Notes: generated by a model from the sequence alone, not told the origin. 15,129 nt of DNA from Candidatus Nitrosopumilus sp. (GCA_013203245.1 JABMOR010000118.1:1-15129), one strand, 5' to 3'. Numbered from the stretch's first letter, positions 7,136 to 13,600 are shown. Made by a program: numbers and translations.

Positions 7136-7210
7136 TTATCTGTAAAAACCAGTTCTTCTTTTACTCATAAATTTAGACGGTACACTAGCGAAATATTTTG
7201 AATGGCTCAT
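7136..7210 (-). CDS. Possible basic microprotein, 24 aa
   Basis: The frame gives MSHSKYFASVPSKFMSKRRT and then GFYR. It is called only because the conserved module Z copy at 7246-7263 lies 35 nt before its ATG on the same strand, which would give a leader of about 16 nt. The codons are plausible, but a frame this short could occur by chance. If the module is a promoter, the transcript could also be a non-coding RNA. Confidence 0.3.
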   Translation of the reverse strand: MSHSKYFASVPSKFMSKRRTGFYR

Positions 7211-7245
7211 CCCAAGTTATCAAAAAGTTCTTTAGGTTTTTTTGA

Positions 7246-7278
7246 ATGAACTTAAGCGTATTGGAGTTTAGAATCTAA
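7246..7278 (-). promoter_or_regulatory. Composite repeat: module Z (7246-7263) plus module Y (7265-7278)
   Basis: The first 18 nt are identical to 4850-4867. The 14-mer AGTTTAGAATCTAA that follows is identical to 4464-4477 and 10550-10563. On the minus strand, Y comes first and contains the stop codon of the response regulator (7275-7277), and Z follows. So a promoter-like unit starts exactly where the upstream gene ends, and it points at the 24-aa frame at 7210. Confidence 0.55.
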
Positions 7279-7658
7279 CATTGTGAAATCTCCATGTTGT
7301 GAAGTGATTCAATAGTTTCAAGTAATTCAGATAAAGAAAGAGGTTTTTTCAAAAACCAACATATTCCATGTTTACTCATCAAGAGTTCAATTTCTAATGC
7401 AGACAAAGAATGGGCAGTCATGACGATAATTTTTTGTTTTTTCAGTAAACCTTCATGTTCAAGTTTTTCAAGAAACTCATTTCCATCCATTTCTGGCATT
7501 GACATGTCAAGTAGTATTATATCAAATTCGTTATCCTGTATTAGCGCAATACCATCATTAGCATTATTGGATACTGTACACTTGTGACCTTTTTTTGTTA
7601 GAAAACTATCCAATAGATTTGTGATACTCTTAATATCATCTATTATCAGAATCTTCAT
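7275..7658 (-). CDS. Stand-alone response regulator (REC domain only), 127 aa
   Basis: This is a CheY-like receiver with no output domain. It has MKILIIDD with the acidic pair Asp7/Asp8, the phosphoacceptor Asp51 in IILLDMSMPEMDG, Thr81 in IIVMTAH and Lys105 in FLKKPLS, so all key residues are present. It probably takes phosphate from a histidine kinase, most likely the one at 8051-9646, and passes the signal by protein contact. The start is the ATG at 7658. A longer frame to 7721 adds 21 non-family residues, while the box TTATTTTTAT (7681-7690, minus strand) is centred 26-27 nt before 7658 and predicts a leaderless message. It is separated from the kinase by a small zinc protein gene. The stop lies inside repeat module Y. 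Confidence 0.93.
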   Translation of the reverse strand: MKILIIDDIKSITNLLDSFLTKKGHKCTVSNNANDGIALIQDNEFDIILLDMSMPEMDGNEFLEKLEHEGLLKKQKIIVMTAHSLSALEIELLMSKHGICWFLKKPLSLSELLETIESLHNMEISQC

Positions 7659-7793
7659 AATATACCATGGACAAAACACCATAAAAATAACTGTTGTTTT
7701 GAAATGAAAAACTAATTCCATAATGAGTACAAATTAGATTCAAAACAGATTTGTCTCAAATATTTCAAATTAAAATATTCCAAAATAGGTTTT

Positions 7794-7946
7794 TTACTTT
7801 TCAACTAAATTATTTGATACGATTCCAAGACATTTGATATTGGGGAATGGATCACATTTTTTATGAAAAAATTTGCCATCATAAAAAATACCACCCGTAG
7901 ATAATTCAAATTCTGTGTCACATGTATTACAAATTAGATTAGTCAT
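7794..7946 (-). CDS. Small probable zinc-binding protein, 50 aa
   Basis: The protein begins MTNLICNTCDTEFELSTGGI and continues FYDGKFFHKKCDPFPNIKCL. A CxxC pair (Cys6, Cys9), then His28 and Cys31, and a further Cys39, form a likely zinc site like a short LIM or zinc-ribbon knuckle. It is cytoplasmic. CTTTTATC (7969-7976 on the plus strand, GATAAAAG on the minus strand) is centred 26 nt before the ATG, so the gene fits the local leaderless pattern well. It lies between the histidine kinase and the response regulator on the same strand. That position suggests, without proving, a link to this two-component system. Confidence 0.7.
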   Translation of the reverse strand: MTNLICNTCDTEFELSTGGIFYDGKFFHKKCDPFPNIKCLGIVSNNLVEK

Positions 7947-8050
7947 TTTTAGTATGGTTAAATTATGTCTTTTATCGTATTATATCCTAGTTTTTTTCAA
8001 ATGAAAAACATATTCTACTTATAAAAAATGTACGCAAAAATTGGAAACAT

Positions 8051-9646
8051 CTAATTTTTTGGAATTGTAAAATAAAATGTAGTTCCTGTCCCATCACCGT
8101 CAGATTCAACCCACATCTTTCCTCCCAGACCCTCAACAATTCCCTTACAAATTACCAGACCAAGTCCCGTCCCACCGTGTTCTCTAGTTTGTGAAGTGTC
8201 AACTTGATAGAATTTTTTAAACAGATTGTTTTGCTTGTCTTTTGGAATACCAATTCCGTTATCTTTTACATAAAATGTTATTTCATTATCTTTATCAGTC
8301 ACGCCAATCTCGATTTTTCCAGTATTTTTAGGAACAAAGTCCACTGCATTTCTAATTAGATTATCTAATACTTGGTGCAGTCTATTCTTATCAGAGTTTA
8401 TTGTAATTTTCTCAATTGGATTTACCTCAAATTGAATCTGTTTTTTAGTCATTAGTGATGTAGAATCACGCATAATTTTTGTTAGAAATTCCCCCACACT
8501 AAATTTTTCTTGGTTAAAGGTCATCTGACCCATAGCAAGTTTTTGAGTATCTAGTACATCTCCAATTAATGCCTCTAGTCTTTCAGAGTGGTCATAAATC
8601 TCATTGACATATTCAAGTTGTTCTGATGTCAAATTACCTGCAATGTCAGGATCCTTTAGCATTTCAGCATATCCCTTGATTGGAACTAGTGGTGTCTTTA
8701 GCTCATGACTAATCATTGTGGCAAATTCGTCTTTTTGTTTGTCTGTTTGTTTTAGTTCTTCTAGTTGTCGTTCAATGAGTTTTTTGTTTATATTATCTAC
8801 ATAAAGTGATTCATTGATGACACGTTCATGTTCTTCAATACTGTGAATATGAGTTTGAAGTGATTCGGTCATTTTATTAATTCCTATTGCTATCTGTTTT
8901 GTTTCAAAATCTCCATTTATTTTAATTTTAGTCTCAATATTCCCTTTTCCAATTTCATCTATTACCTTTTTCAAAATTAAAAGAGGCTTGGATATATTAT
9001 TTGAAAGGATTACTGAAAGTATTATTATTGTTACAACTGATATTATAATTGATATAATGATGGATGAATTGATCTGTTGTTCTGCAGTTTCTGTCTTTTC
9101 CACTTGATAATTTTTTCCGTTGATTTCCATCTGCAAAGATTTATCCACCATACTGTGAAATTCTTTTCTAGATGGATTTAGATTTTCAACTTCATTATGT
9201 ATTTTCACCACATCTTTAGAACCTCTCATGACAATAAGATTCTGAGCCATGTCATCAAATTCATCAAAAATGTTGTTAAATTCAATCACATGTGTTTGCA
9301 TCATATTTTGCATAGAGTCCCAAGCAAGATTATGTCCAAAGGAATCCTTTGCAAAAGTTAGTTTATCATATTTGTCAATCAATGAAAATATTGATGATCT
9401 TGCATTTTGCTGTCTTTCATTAGAGGGTGTGATTCCAAGTGAATACAGAGTGGTTTCAAGGTACATTTCTTCAATCTTATAATTTAATTCTGTTAGAATC
9501 TCAATTGCTGGAACACTCATTTTGTCATGATATTCTGTCAAGTGGAGGATTTTTTGATTAAAATCATATATTGCGATATACGATAAAATCACAATTGTAA
9601 GTAGTATGAAAAAGCCCAAGAATATTTTGAATTTAATTTTCAACAC
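8051..9646 (-). CDS. Membrane sensor histidine kinase, 531 aa
   Basis: It autophosphorylates on a histidine in response to an outside signal and passes phosphate to a response regulator. In order: TM1 (about 7-28), an extracytoplasmic, mainly helical region of about 165 residues, TM2 (about 195-217), HAMP (about 215-270), a short coiled coil, HisKA with His314 in MISHELKTPL, and HATPase_c with the N box LDNLIRNAVD (Asn429, Asn433), G1 DNGIGIP (462-468), the F box LFKKFYQ and G2 GGTGLGL (491-497). All catalytic motifs are intact. The start is a GTG at 9646. CTTATATCT (9665-9673, minus strand) lies about 24 nt upstream. The sensor region has no recognised ligand fold. The likely partner is the stand-alone receiver at 7275-7658. 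Confidence 0.95.
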   Translation of the reverse strand: MLKIKFKIFLGFFILLTIVILSYIAIYDFNQKILHLTEYHDKMSVPAIEILTELNYKIEEMYLETTLYSLGITPSNERQQNARSSIFSLIDKYDKLTFAKDSFGHNLAWDSMQNMMQTHVIEFNNIFDEFDDMAQNLIVMRGSKDVVKIHNEVENLNPSRKEFHSMVDKSLQMEINGKNYQVEKTETAEQQINSSIIISIIISVVTIIILSVILSNNISKPLLILKKVIDEIGKGNIETKIKINGDFETKQIAIGINKMTESLQTHIHSIEEHERVINESLYVDNINKKLIERQLEELKQTDKQKDEFATMISHELKTPLVPIKGYAEMLKDPDIAGNLTSEQLEYVNEIYDHSERLEALIGDVLDTQKLAMGQMTFNQEKFSVGEFLTKIMRDSTSLMTKKQIQFEVNPIEKITINSDKNRLHQVLDNLIRNAVDFVPKNTGKIEIGVTDKDNEITFYVKDNGIGIPKDKQNNLFKKFYQVDTSQTREHGGTGLGLVICKGIVEGLGGKMWVESDGDGTGTTFYFTIPKN

Positions 9647-9800
9647 GGTTGTAAAAACGTCAAAAGATATAAGATTAGTTCATTTCACTAGGAAAAACAG
9701 ATGATTTTCAAATTAGTACCAGTAATTTACAATTATTTTAGATAATTCACGAACTAGTAAGTTTACTATGCTTAATTATCATCATTACATAATTTGACAA

Positions 9801-9963
9801 ATGGTTTTTTGGCATCGACATCATTTTGAACATAATATTTGATGAAAAAGAGTTCAGAATCAAAGTAAATGGTGAAATACAGCATTTATTTTTGATCAGA
9901 TATCATCATTGTATTAACAAAGAGGACATTCACGGTTCTCATTACTTTCAAATTAAACAATAA
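9801..9963 (+). pseudogene. Small His-rich gene broken by one extra base, 53 aa if repaired
   Basis: The first frame reads MVFWHRHHFEHNI and hits a stop. A second frame, shifted by one base, continues FDEKEFRIKVNGEIQHLFLI, RYHHCINKEDIHGSHYFQIK and Q, then TAA at 9961. Removing one base near 9834-9840 makes a single 53-aa protein with nine His. The second part has good codon use but no ATG of its own in frame. CTTAATTAT at 9771-9779 is centred 26 nt before the ATG, as for the intact genes. I know no family; the many His and one Cys could bind a metal. It may be a real decayed gene, a sequencing error in the AATATTT stretch, or two unrelated frames. Confidence 0.45.
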
Positions 9964-9975
9964 ACAATTAATTTT

Positions 9976-10464
9976 TCAGGTATTTTTCAAATTATACTTA
10001 ACTTTTTGAATTTTCTGCATCAAATTGATTATGTCACAATCAGTATCTGTACTGATCATAATCAAATCCTTATCCGTTAAGGGTATGGTGATTCTGTATA
10101 TTTCACCATATTTTACAAGTCCAAATTCCGGTTCGCCTAATTTATTGGATAGAGTTTTTCCAGTAGACCAGCTTATTGATGACATTCTTACACTTTTTTC
10201 AGATTCTACCTTGTTAAGTAAACGTGTTAATCCCTCCCTAGATACATGTGTAAATTCATTATGATAGAATATCCCTACAAAACGAATTTTGGAGTCGGTT
10301 TTTAGAATATCATTACAAAGTTTTCTAATATTTTCTTCGTTACTTATTATATTTCCAAATATTTCTTTTACACTATCAATATTATCTCTATAGCACTTCA
10401 TGGAGCAAAATGGTGTATCTTTTCCAATGAATTTTTTATTACAGTGTTCACAAATTCGTTTCAA
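9976..10464 (-). CDS. Zinc-ribbon protein with DUF6659-like domain, 162 aa
   Basis: The N-terminus MKRICEHCNKKF...PFCSMKCY has Cys5, Cys8, Cys20 and Cys24, a treble-clef zinc knuckle. A short helical linker leads to a domain (about 45-160) with LCNDILKTDSKIRFVGIFY, EFGLVKYGEIYRITIPL and DLIMISTDTDCD. It resembles the 115-aa protein at 13155-13502 (IRFAGF, EYAAARRKNVVTFTF, LFISAEPTVDID) and the thaumarchaeal DUF6659 family, whose function is unknown; roadblock-like folds are one idea. The start is a TTG at 10464, since no ATG or GTG precedes the first Cys pair and a stop lies just upstream. TATA-like sequences lie at 10481-10489 and 10494-10500. A repeat lies further upstream at 10521-10563. 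Confidence 0.8.
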   Translation of the reverse strand: MKRICEHCNKKFIGKDTPFCSMKCYRDNIDSVKEIFGNIISNEENIRKLCNDILKTDSKIRFVGIFYHNEFTHVSREGLTRLLNKVESEKSVRMSSISWSTGKTLSNKLGEPEFGLVKYGEIYRITIPLTDKDLIMISTDTDCDIINLMQKIQKVKYNLKNT

Positions 10465-10520
10465 TCTATTTCAAATATTATTTTAAAAAACTCTATTTAA
10501 CCACACTGGAATTTACCTAG

Positions 10521-10563
10521 AATGACGCTGATTTTTAGTAGGTTCTTTGAGTTTAGAATCTAA
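10521..10563. repeat. Repeat module X (10521-10538) with module Y (10550-10563)
   Basis: AATGACGCTGATTTTTAG is identical to 11374-11391, and the next 20 nt also look alike (TTCTT then GAGTTT). TTACC lies 8-9 nt before both copies. AGTTTAGAATCTAA (10550-10563) is the same 14-mer as at 4464 and 7265. The unit lies between the zinc-ribbon gene and the hairpin at 10570, so it may hold control elements for either strand. Confidence 0.6.
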
Positions 10564-10569
10564 ATTGAA

Positions 10570-10595
10570 ATTTAGCTAATGCTAACTAGCTAAAT
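10570..10595 (-). terminator. 9-bp stem hairpin directly after the gene ending at 10598
   Basis: ATTTAGCTA (10570-10578) and TAGCTAAAT (10587-10595) are perfect inverted repeats with an 8-nt loop. The hairpin begins 2 nt past the TAG of the minus-strand gene and is followed on that strand by T-containing sequence. Its position favours a 3'-end role and supports that gene being real. Confidence 0.45.
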
Positions 10596-10597
10596 CA

Positions 10598-10882
10598 CTA
10601 TGAATATTCGTCTAGTTTTTCCCTCAGGTGGAATATTGTCACTTCTTGTTGCTTTGATACTTCAATCCATTTTGATGCACTAATGTGTAGATTCTCACCA
10701 TTTATCATCTGTCTTGTAGAATCCAAAGCATTTTTTGCTACAGTCAAGGCCTGAAGGTTTCTAAAATCTGCAAAATGCCTAATATATGGTAAAATCCAAT
10801 TAGTATTAGAAATGGTTCTTGTCGATAAAAAAATTCTAAGTGGAGGACTAGTAATGATCAGTGTAGGAATTATTCTCACCAT
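10598..10882 (-). CDS. Hypothetical protein with uncertain start, up to 94 aa
   Basis: From about residue 27 the frame reads like a real helical protein: NWILPYIRHFADFRNLQAL, TVAKNALDSTRQMINGE, then KWIEVSKQQEVTIFHLREKL. No family is recognised. The only ATG before this part is at 10882, which lies inside the oppositely oriented gene at 10812-11090 and would make a 71-bp antisense overlap. No ATG, GTG or TTG lies between. A TATA-like box near 10826-10832 would start transcription near 10803, just before the good part. So the true start may be a rare ATT codon, or the gene may have lost its 5' end. A hairpin directly follows the stop. Confidence 0.5.
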   Translation of the reverse strand: MVRIIPTLIITSPPLRIFLSTRTISNTNWILPYIRHFADFRNLQALTVAKNALDSTRQMINGENLHISASKWIEVSKQQEVTIFHLREKLDEYS

Positions 10883-11090
10883 TGTATTTGCTGAACAACC
10901 TTTGGGCCAATCTGGAATGACTGAAGAGGAAATAGTTGATTTGATGATAGCAGAGGATGAAAATCGAGCTTATCAATTATTGTCAGGAATTTTTATCGGG
11001 ATTGGATTTTTACTAGTTTTGATTAGTTTTGGTGTAAGAAGGAAAAAAGACAGTGTTAAAAGAACAGAGAAAAAACCTACAGAACAATAA
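10812..11090 (+). CDS. Two-helix membrane protein, 92 aa
   Basis: The protein has TM1 (about 10-28, ending IVFAEQ), a short acidic loop with GMTEEEIVDLMIAEDENRAY (35-54), and TM2 (about 57-74, GIFIGIGFLLVLISFGV), then a strongly basic tail RRKKDSVKRTEKK. The tail places the C-terminus in the cytoplasm, so the acidic loop is outside and the N-terminus inside. It looks like a conserved thaumarchaeal membrane protein, but I cannot name a family or role. AATATATGG (10781-10789) is centred 26 nt before the ATG, giving a leaderless start. The first 71 bp lie antisense to the possible 5' end of the minus-strand gene at 10598-10882. It is convergent with the zinc-ribbon microprotein at 11095. Confidence 0.8.
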   Translation: MVLVDKKILSGGLVMISVGIILTIVFAEQPLGQSGMTEEEIVDLMIAEDENRAYQLLSGIFIGIGFLLVLISFGVRRKKDSVKRTEKKPTEQ

Positions 11091-11094
11091 CCCG

Positions 11095-11205
11095 TTATCG
11101 ATACAAACCAAATTTCTTTTTACAATTACCACAAAATTTTTGTTTAGTTTTCTTACTTTCTGTGCCTAAATCAGCTCCACATCGATCACATTTAGTTTTA
11201 ATCAT
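11095..11205 (-). CDS. Zinc-ribbon microprotein, 36 aa
   Basis: MIKTKCDRCGADLGTESKKT then KQKFCGNCKKKFGLYR gives two clean CxxC knuckles: Cys6/Cys9 and Cys25/Cys28. This is a classic single zinc ribbon with a basic surface, likely to touch nucleic acid or a protein complex. It is real by motif, since four well-spaced cysteines in 36 codons are unlikely by chance. The stop lies 4 nt past the end of the convergent membrane-protein gene. The upstream box is weak (GAATAT near 11222-11227), so the transcript may come from further away. No family name is assigned. Confidence 0.7.
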   Translation of the reverse strand: MIKTKCDRCGADLGTESKKTKQKFCGNCKKKFGLYR

Positions 11206-11559
11206 AATTTGGTTCCAATCGATATTCAATCAAAGTATCTTGGCTTTGAATGTTAGGTATGTCATCAATTGAATTTGTAATAAATTATAATAAAATAAAA
11301 TGTGTACAGAAGATATTATTAATCAAAAAATAACAAATGAGCCACAACATAATTCAAGATGAGATTACCCGTAAATGACGCTGATTTTTAGCAATTTCTT
11401 AGAGTTTTCATTATTAATTATGAACTTGAACATTATCAAATTATATTACAGGTCAATAGTCGTTTATCGAAAGTCAGTTAGTTGTAAAAGGGGATTTTTA
11501 AAACATCATGTGTGAGAATTAAATAAAGGGTTTTAAACTAAAATCTCAAGTCAAAAGAC
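11206..11559. other. Intergenic region, no convincing gene
   Basis: About 350 nt of AT-rich sequence. It holds repeat module X at 11374-11391 and a weak module-Z-like site, ATGAACTTGAACATTATC, at 11420-11437. Two plus-strand frames of 27 aa (from about 11250) and 31 aa (from 11420) lack supporting motifs. The right end carries the TTTTAAAC box (11531-11538) of the next gene. A small RNA started from module X is possible but not shown. Confidence 0.5.
11374..11391. repeat. Repeat module X, second copy
   Basis: AATGACGCTGATTTTTAG is identical to 10521-10538, and similarity extends on both sides over about 45 nt. As a plus-strand promoter it would start transcription near 11412; as a minus-strand element it has no close gene. 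Confidence 0.6.
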
Positions 11560-11856
11560 ATGTCAGCAGTAGGTGAAAAAAATAGTAAGAAATCAGGTAA
11601 AAATTCTACTTTAATCATAGGTGGAGTGATTGTCATAGTCGCAAGTTTACTTTTTGTATATTTGATGTTCTATACTGCCCCAGAACATAATATGGAAATA
11701 GTAAAAATAATTGCAATCACCGAAACAGGATGTATTGCTGAAACCATGGATGGTTATTCAGTAAATATTGGTAATTGCGATGGAAAGCCAGGTCAATATT
11801 TAGATGCTCTAGTTGATCAAAAAGTAAAAGATAGAACATCTGCAATGAATCCGTAA
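11560..11856 (+). CDS. Membrane-anchored small protein, 98 aa
   Basis: A basic N-terminus (KKSGKNS) is followed by one transmembrane helix (about 17-38, LIIGGVIVIVASLLFVYLMF) and a C-terminal domain of about 58 residues outside the cell. That domain has a strand pattern (MEIVKIIAITETGCIAETMDGYSVNIGNCDG) with Cys58 and Cys73, which may form a disulfide. No family is recognised; it resembles short anchored beta domains seen near respiratory or envelope proteins. TTTTAAAC (11531-11538) is centred about 26 nt before the ATG, so the start is well supported and leaderless. It is convergent with the cupredoxin-like gene, with T-rich tracts on both strands between them. Confidence 0.8.
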   Translation: MSAVGEKNSKKSGKNSTLIIGGVIVIVASLLFVYLMFYTAPEHNMEIVKIIAITETGCIAETMDGYSVNIGNCDGKPGQYLDALVDQKVKDRTSAMNP

Positions 11857-11914
11857 AAGTTAATTTTTAATTTAGATTATTTCAAAAGCCAAACAGATAA
11901 GAAAAATTAAAAAA
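11857..11914. terminator. Convergent T-rich termination region
   Basis: After the plus-strand stop, TTAATTTTTAATTTAG gives a T-rich tract (about 11860-11875). On the minus strand the sequence after the cupredoxin-like gene is T-rich too (about 11901-11914). The two can partly pair. This fits termination for both converging genes. Confidence 0.45.
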
Positions 11915-12391
11915 TTATATCAAGTCACGCCAAATACCTGTAAATTCATCACTAGGAACTACAGTTTTTACTTCAAGAAATCCCAGCGGTTCAAGGTTTT
12001 CTCGTTTATCAAAATACTTGTAGACTCCTTCCTTGTCAGGATAAATGGTAAGAACTTCTTGTTGTCCCGGTTCTAAAAGATCGGTCTGAACATTCAACCC
12101 TTCAATGTATAATCTATGATTAGTATCACCGTTGTTAATCACAGTTAAGACATATGCAAAACTGGTTCTAGTAATCAGGTAAGGGTTTGGTTCTCCTGCA
12201 ATTCCAAAAATTCCCTGAAGTTGAACTTTACCATTAACGTCTTCAAAAGCAACAGTTTGCTCAACGCGCTCTTGCCAGAAAATTGAAACATGTCTTACAT
12301 TTCCTTGTCCAATAAATCCAATCATCGCTGCCAAAGATACAAGTCCAACTAAAATTACGATAATTATTATGGTTTTATCTTTAGAAAGCAC
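11915..12391 (-). CDS. Membrane-anchored cupredoxin-like protein without the usual copper ligands, 158 aa
   Basis: One N-terminal transmembrane helix (about 8-29) anchors a beta domain outside the cell. The part SFAYVLTVINNGDTNHRLYIEG (77-98), LLEPGQQEVLTIYPDKEGVYKYF (105-127) and LGFLEVKTV (136-144) follows the cupredoxin order, as in the COX2/plastocyanin group, with His92 in the first ligand position. The second ligand loop, normally Cys-x-His-x-Met or similar, reads YFDKRENLEPLGF here and has no Cys, His or Met, so a type 1 copper site is unlikely. It may be a structural or donor-docking homologue. The start is a GTG at 12391; TTTAAAAATA (minus strand, 12413-12422) is centred 26 nt upstream. 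The PEFG-CTERM gene lies 93 nt upstream on the same strand. Confidence 0.75.
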   Translation of the reverse strand: MLSKDKTIIIIVILVGLVSLAAMIGFIGQGNVRHVSIFWQERVEQTVAFEDVNGKVQLQGIFGIAGEPNPYLITRTSFAYVLTVINNGDTNHRLYIEGLNVQTDLLEPGQQEVLTIYPDKEGVYKYFDKRENLEPLGFLEVKTVVPSDEFTGIWRDLI

Positions 12392-12484
12392 GATTAGATT
12401 AAGACCATCACCTATTTTTAAACGATAGATAATTGTTAAATCCGTTCAACTTTATTGATTCAATTTCTTAATGCGACACTAAAC

Positions 12485-13063
12485 CTAAAAGCCTTGTTTG
12501 AGAGATGTTTTTCTGACAAAATAGATTGTTCCAAATATTGAAACCATAAAAATCAAAATTGCATAAACTCCAAATTCTGGAATAACTCTAGTTCCAATAA
12601 TTTCTATATCCTGTCCATCTTGCGGCATAATAATTCCCAACGAAATATCATTTGGAAATTGTATTAACTCATATTTTGTTTCTTTACCATCTACAAATAC
12701 TTGGAAAAGTCCTTTTTCTGCAGAAATTAATTCATCAGGCATCCTTACCCAAAATATGCTATCTGCGGGAACAGTGTCAAATGTAATTTCCAATGATTTT
12801 TTTTCTTGATTAAGTGACATGGTGGATAGTTTGGGTTGTGGTTCATTTGATGCCATTGAATCAAAACTTCCATGATAACCATAATACAAATCGTATGAAA
12901 CATCATCCACAGTAATGGTAAATTTATCAGAAGATAATTGAACAATATCAAGAGATTCAGCAAATACATCTATGTCTGTAAAAATATGTTCTGCATGGAT
13001 AGTTCCAGGAACCATAATTAATGCAGATAAAATCACCATAAATACAAAAAGTTGGTTTTGCAT
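12485..13063 (-). CDS. PEFG-CTERM surface protein, 192 aa
   Basis: The protein has a signal peptide (1-24, cleavage likely after IHA), an outside beta-rich region of about 135 residues, and the C-terminal signal VIPEFG (160-165) followed by a hydrophobic helix (166-183) and a basic end with RK. This three-part tail is the thaumarchaeal PEFG-CTERM sorting signal, which is thought to be processed by an archaeosortase and the protein fixed to the envelope. The outside part (ITVDDVSYDLYYGYHGSFDS, LEITFDTVPADSIFWVRMP) has no named domain. No cysteine is present. The box TATATG (minus strand, 13085-13090) is centred 25 nt before the ATG at 13063, so the start is secure. No sortase gene is in the window. 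Confidence 0.9.
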   Translation of the reverse strand: MQNQLFVFMVILSALIMVPGTIHAEHIFTDIDVFAESLDIVQLSSDKFTITVDDVSYDLYYGYHGSFDSMASNEPQPKLSTMSLNQEKKSLEITFDTVPADSIFWVRMPDELISAEKGLFQVFVDGKETKYELIQFPNDISLGIIMPQDGQDIEIIGTRVIPEFGVYAILIFMVSIFGTIYFVRKTSLKQGF

Positions 13064-13154
13064 GCTTTCAATTTGTTCTTATAACATATAATTTGAATTG
13101 TAATTTTTAGTGTTGGTTTTTAATTATTGATTTTGAAATTTGGGTTTACAACAA

Positions 13155-13502
13155 CTATAATAAACTTAAAATTTTTCTTGCAGTTACATCAATATCAACA
13201 GTAGGCTCTGCAGATATGAAGAGAACTTTATCGCCATATATGAAAGTGAAAGTGACTACATTCTTTCGTCTTGCAGCAGCATATTCTACAGGTCCAAGAC
13301 GTTCATCGAAATCTTGTCTAGTTCTAATCCTCAATACTGCTTCAATGAACATTTTTTTTCGTTCTTCATCATCTTTTAGAGGTTTAATCCCATCTGAAAA
13401 CGAACCTACAACAAGATTGCCCATCATGTCCAAAAAGCCTGCAAAACGAATTTCAGGTTCTTTTAATATCAATTTACACTTTTGTAGTAATTCATCAGAC
13501 AT
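13155..13502 (-). CDS. DUF6659-like protein, 115 aa
   Basis: A compact cytoplasmic protein: LLQKCKLILKEPEIRFAGFL (5-24), DMMGNLVVGSFSDGI, a helical centre with MFIEAVLRIRTRQDFDERLG, then YAAARRKNVVTFTFIYGDKV and LFISAEPTVDID. This matches the thaumarchaeal family I know as DUF6659, which often occurs in many copies and near signalling genes; the name is from memory. The alternating strand-helix-strand pattern would suit a profilin/roadblock-like fold, but that is inference. It is related to the second domain of the zinc-ribbon protein at 9976-10464. TTTATC (minus strand, about 13525-13530) is centred 26 nt before the ATG. Function is unknown. Confidence 0.85.
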   Translation of the reverse strand: MSDELLQKCKLILKEPEIRFAGFLDMMGNLVVGSFSDGIKPLKDDEERKKMFIEAVLRIRTRQDFDERLGPVEYAAARRKNVVTFTFIYGDKVLFISAEPTVDIDVTARKILSLL

Positions 13503-13600
13503 GGTTTTTGATTGGAAATCAATTGATAAAAACTATCATGAAATTGTCAATATTGAATCTAAGAATAAGTTAAATTATTTATTCATCAATTATCAGTAAT

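Noticed and set aside
7659..7721. Longer start for the response regulator
   Set aside because: The extra 21 residues are not part of a receiver, and the TATA-like box sits inside this stretch, 26-27 nt before the ATG at 7658.
11420..11515. 31-aa plus-strand frame after module X
   Set aside because: Its ATG is part of a Z-like site, and the product looks random; kept only as a possible RNA region.
13501..13599. 32-aa plus-strand frame MVFDWKSIDKNYHEIV...
   Set aside because: Its ATG overlaps the start codon of the DUF6659-like gene and its box would lie within that coding region; no other support.
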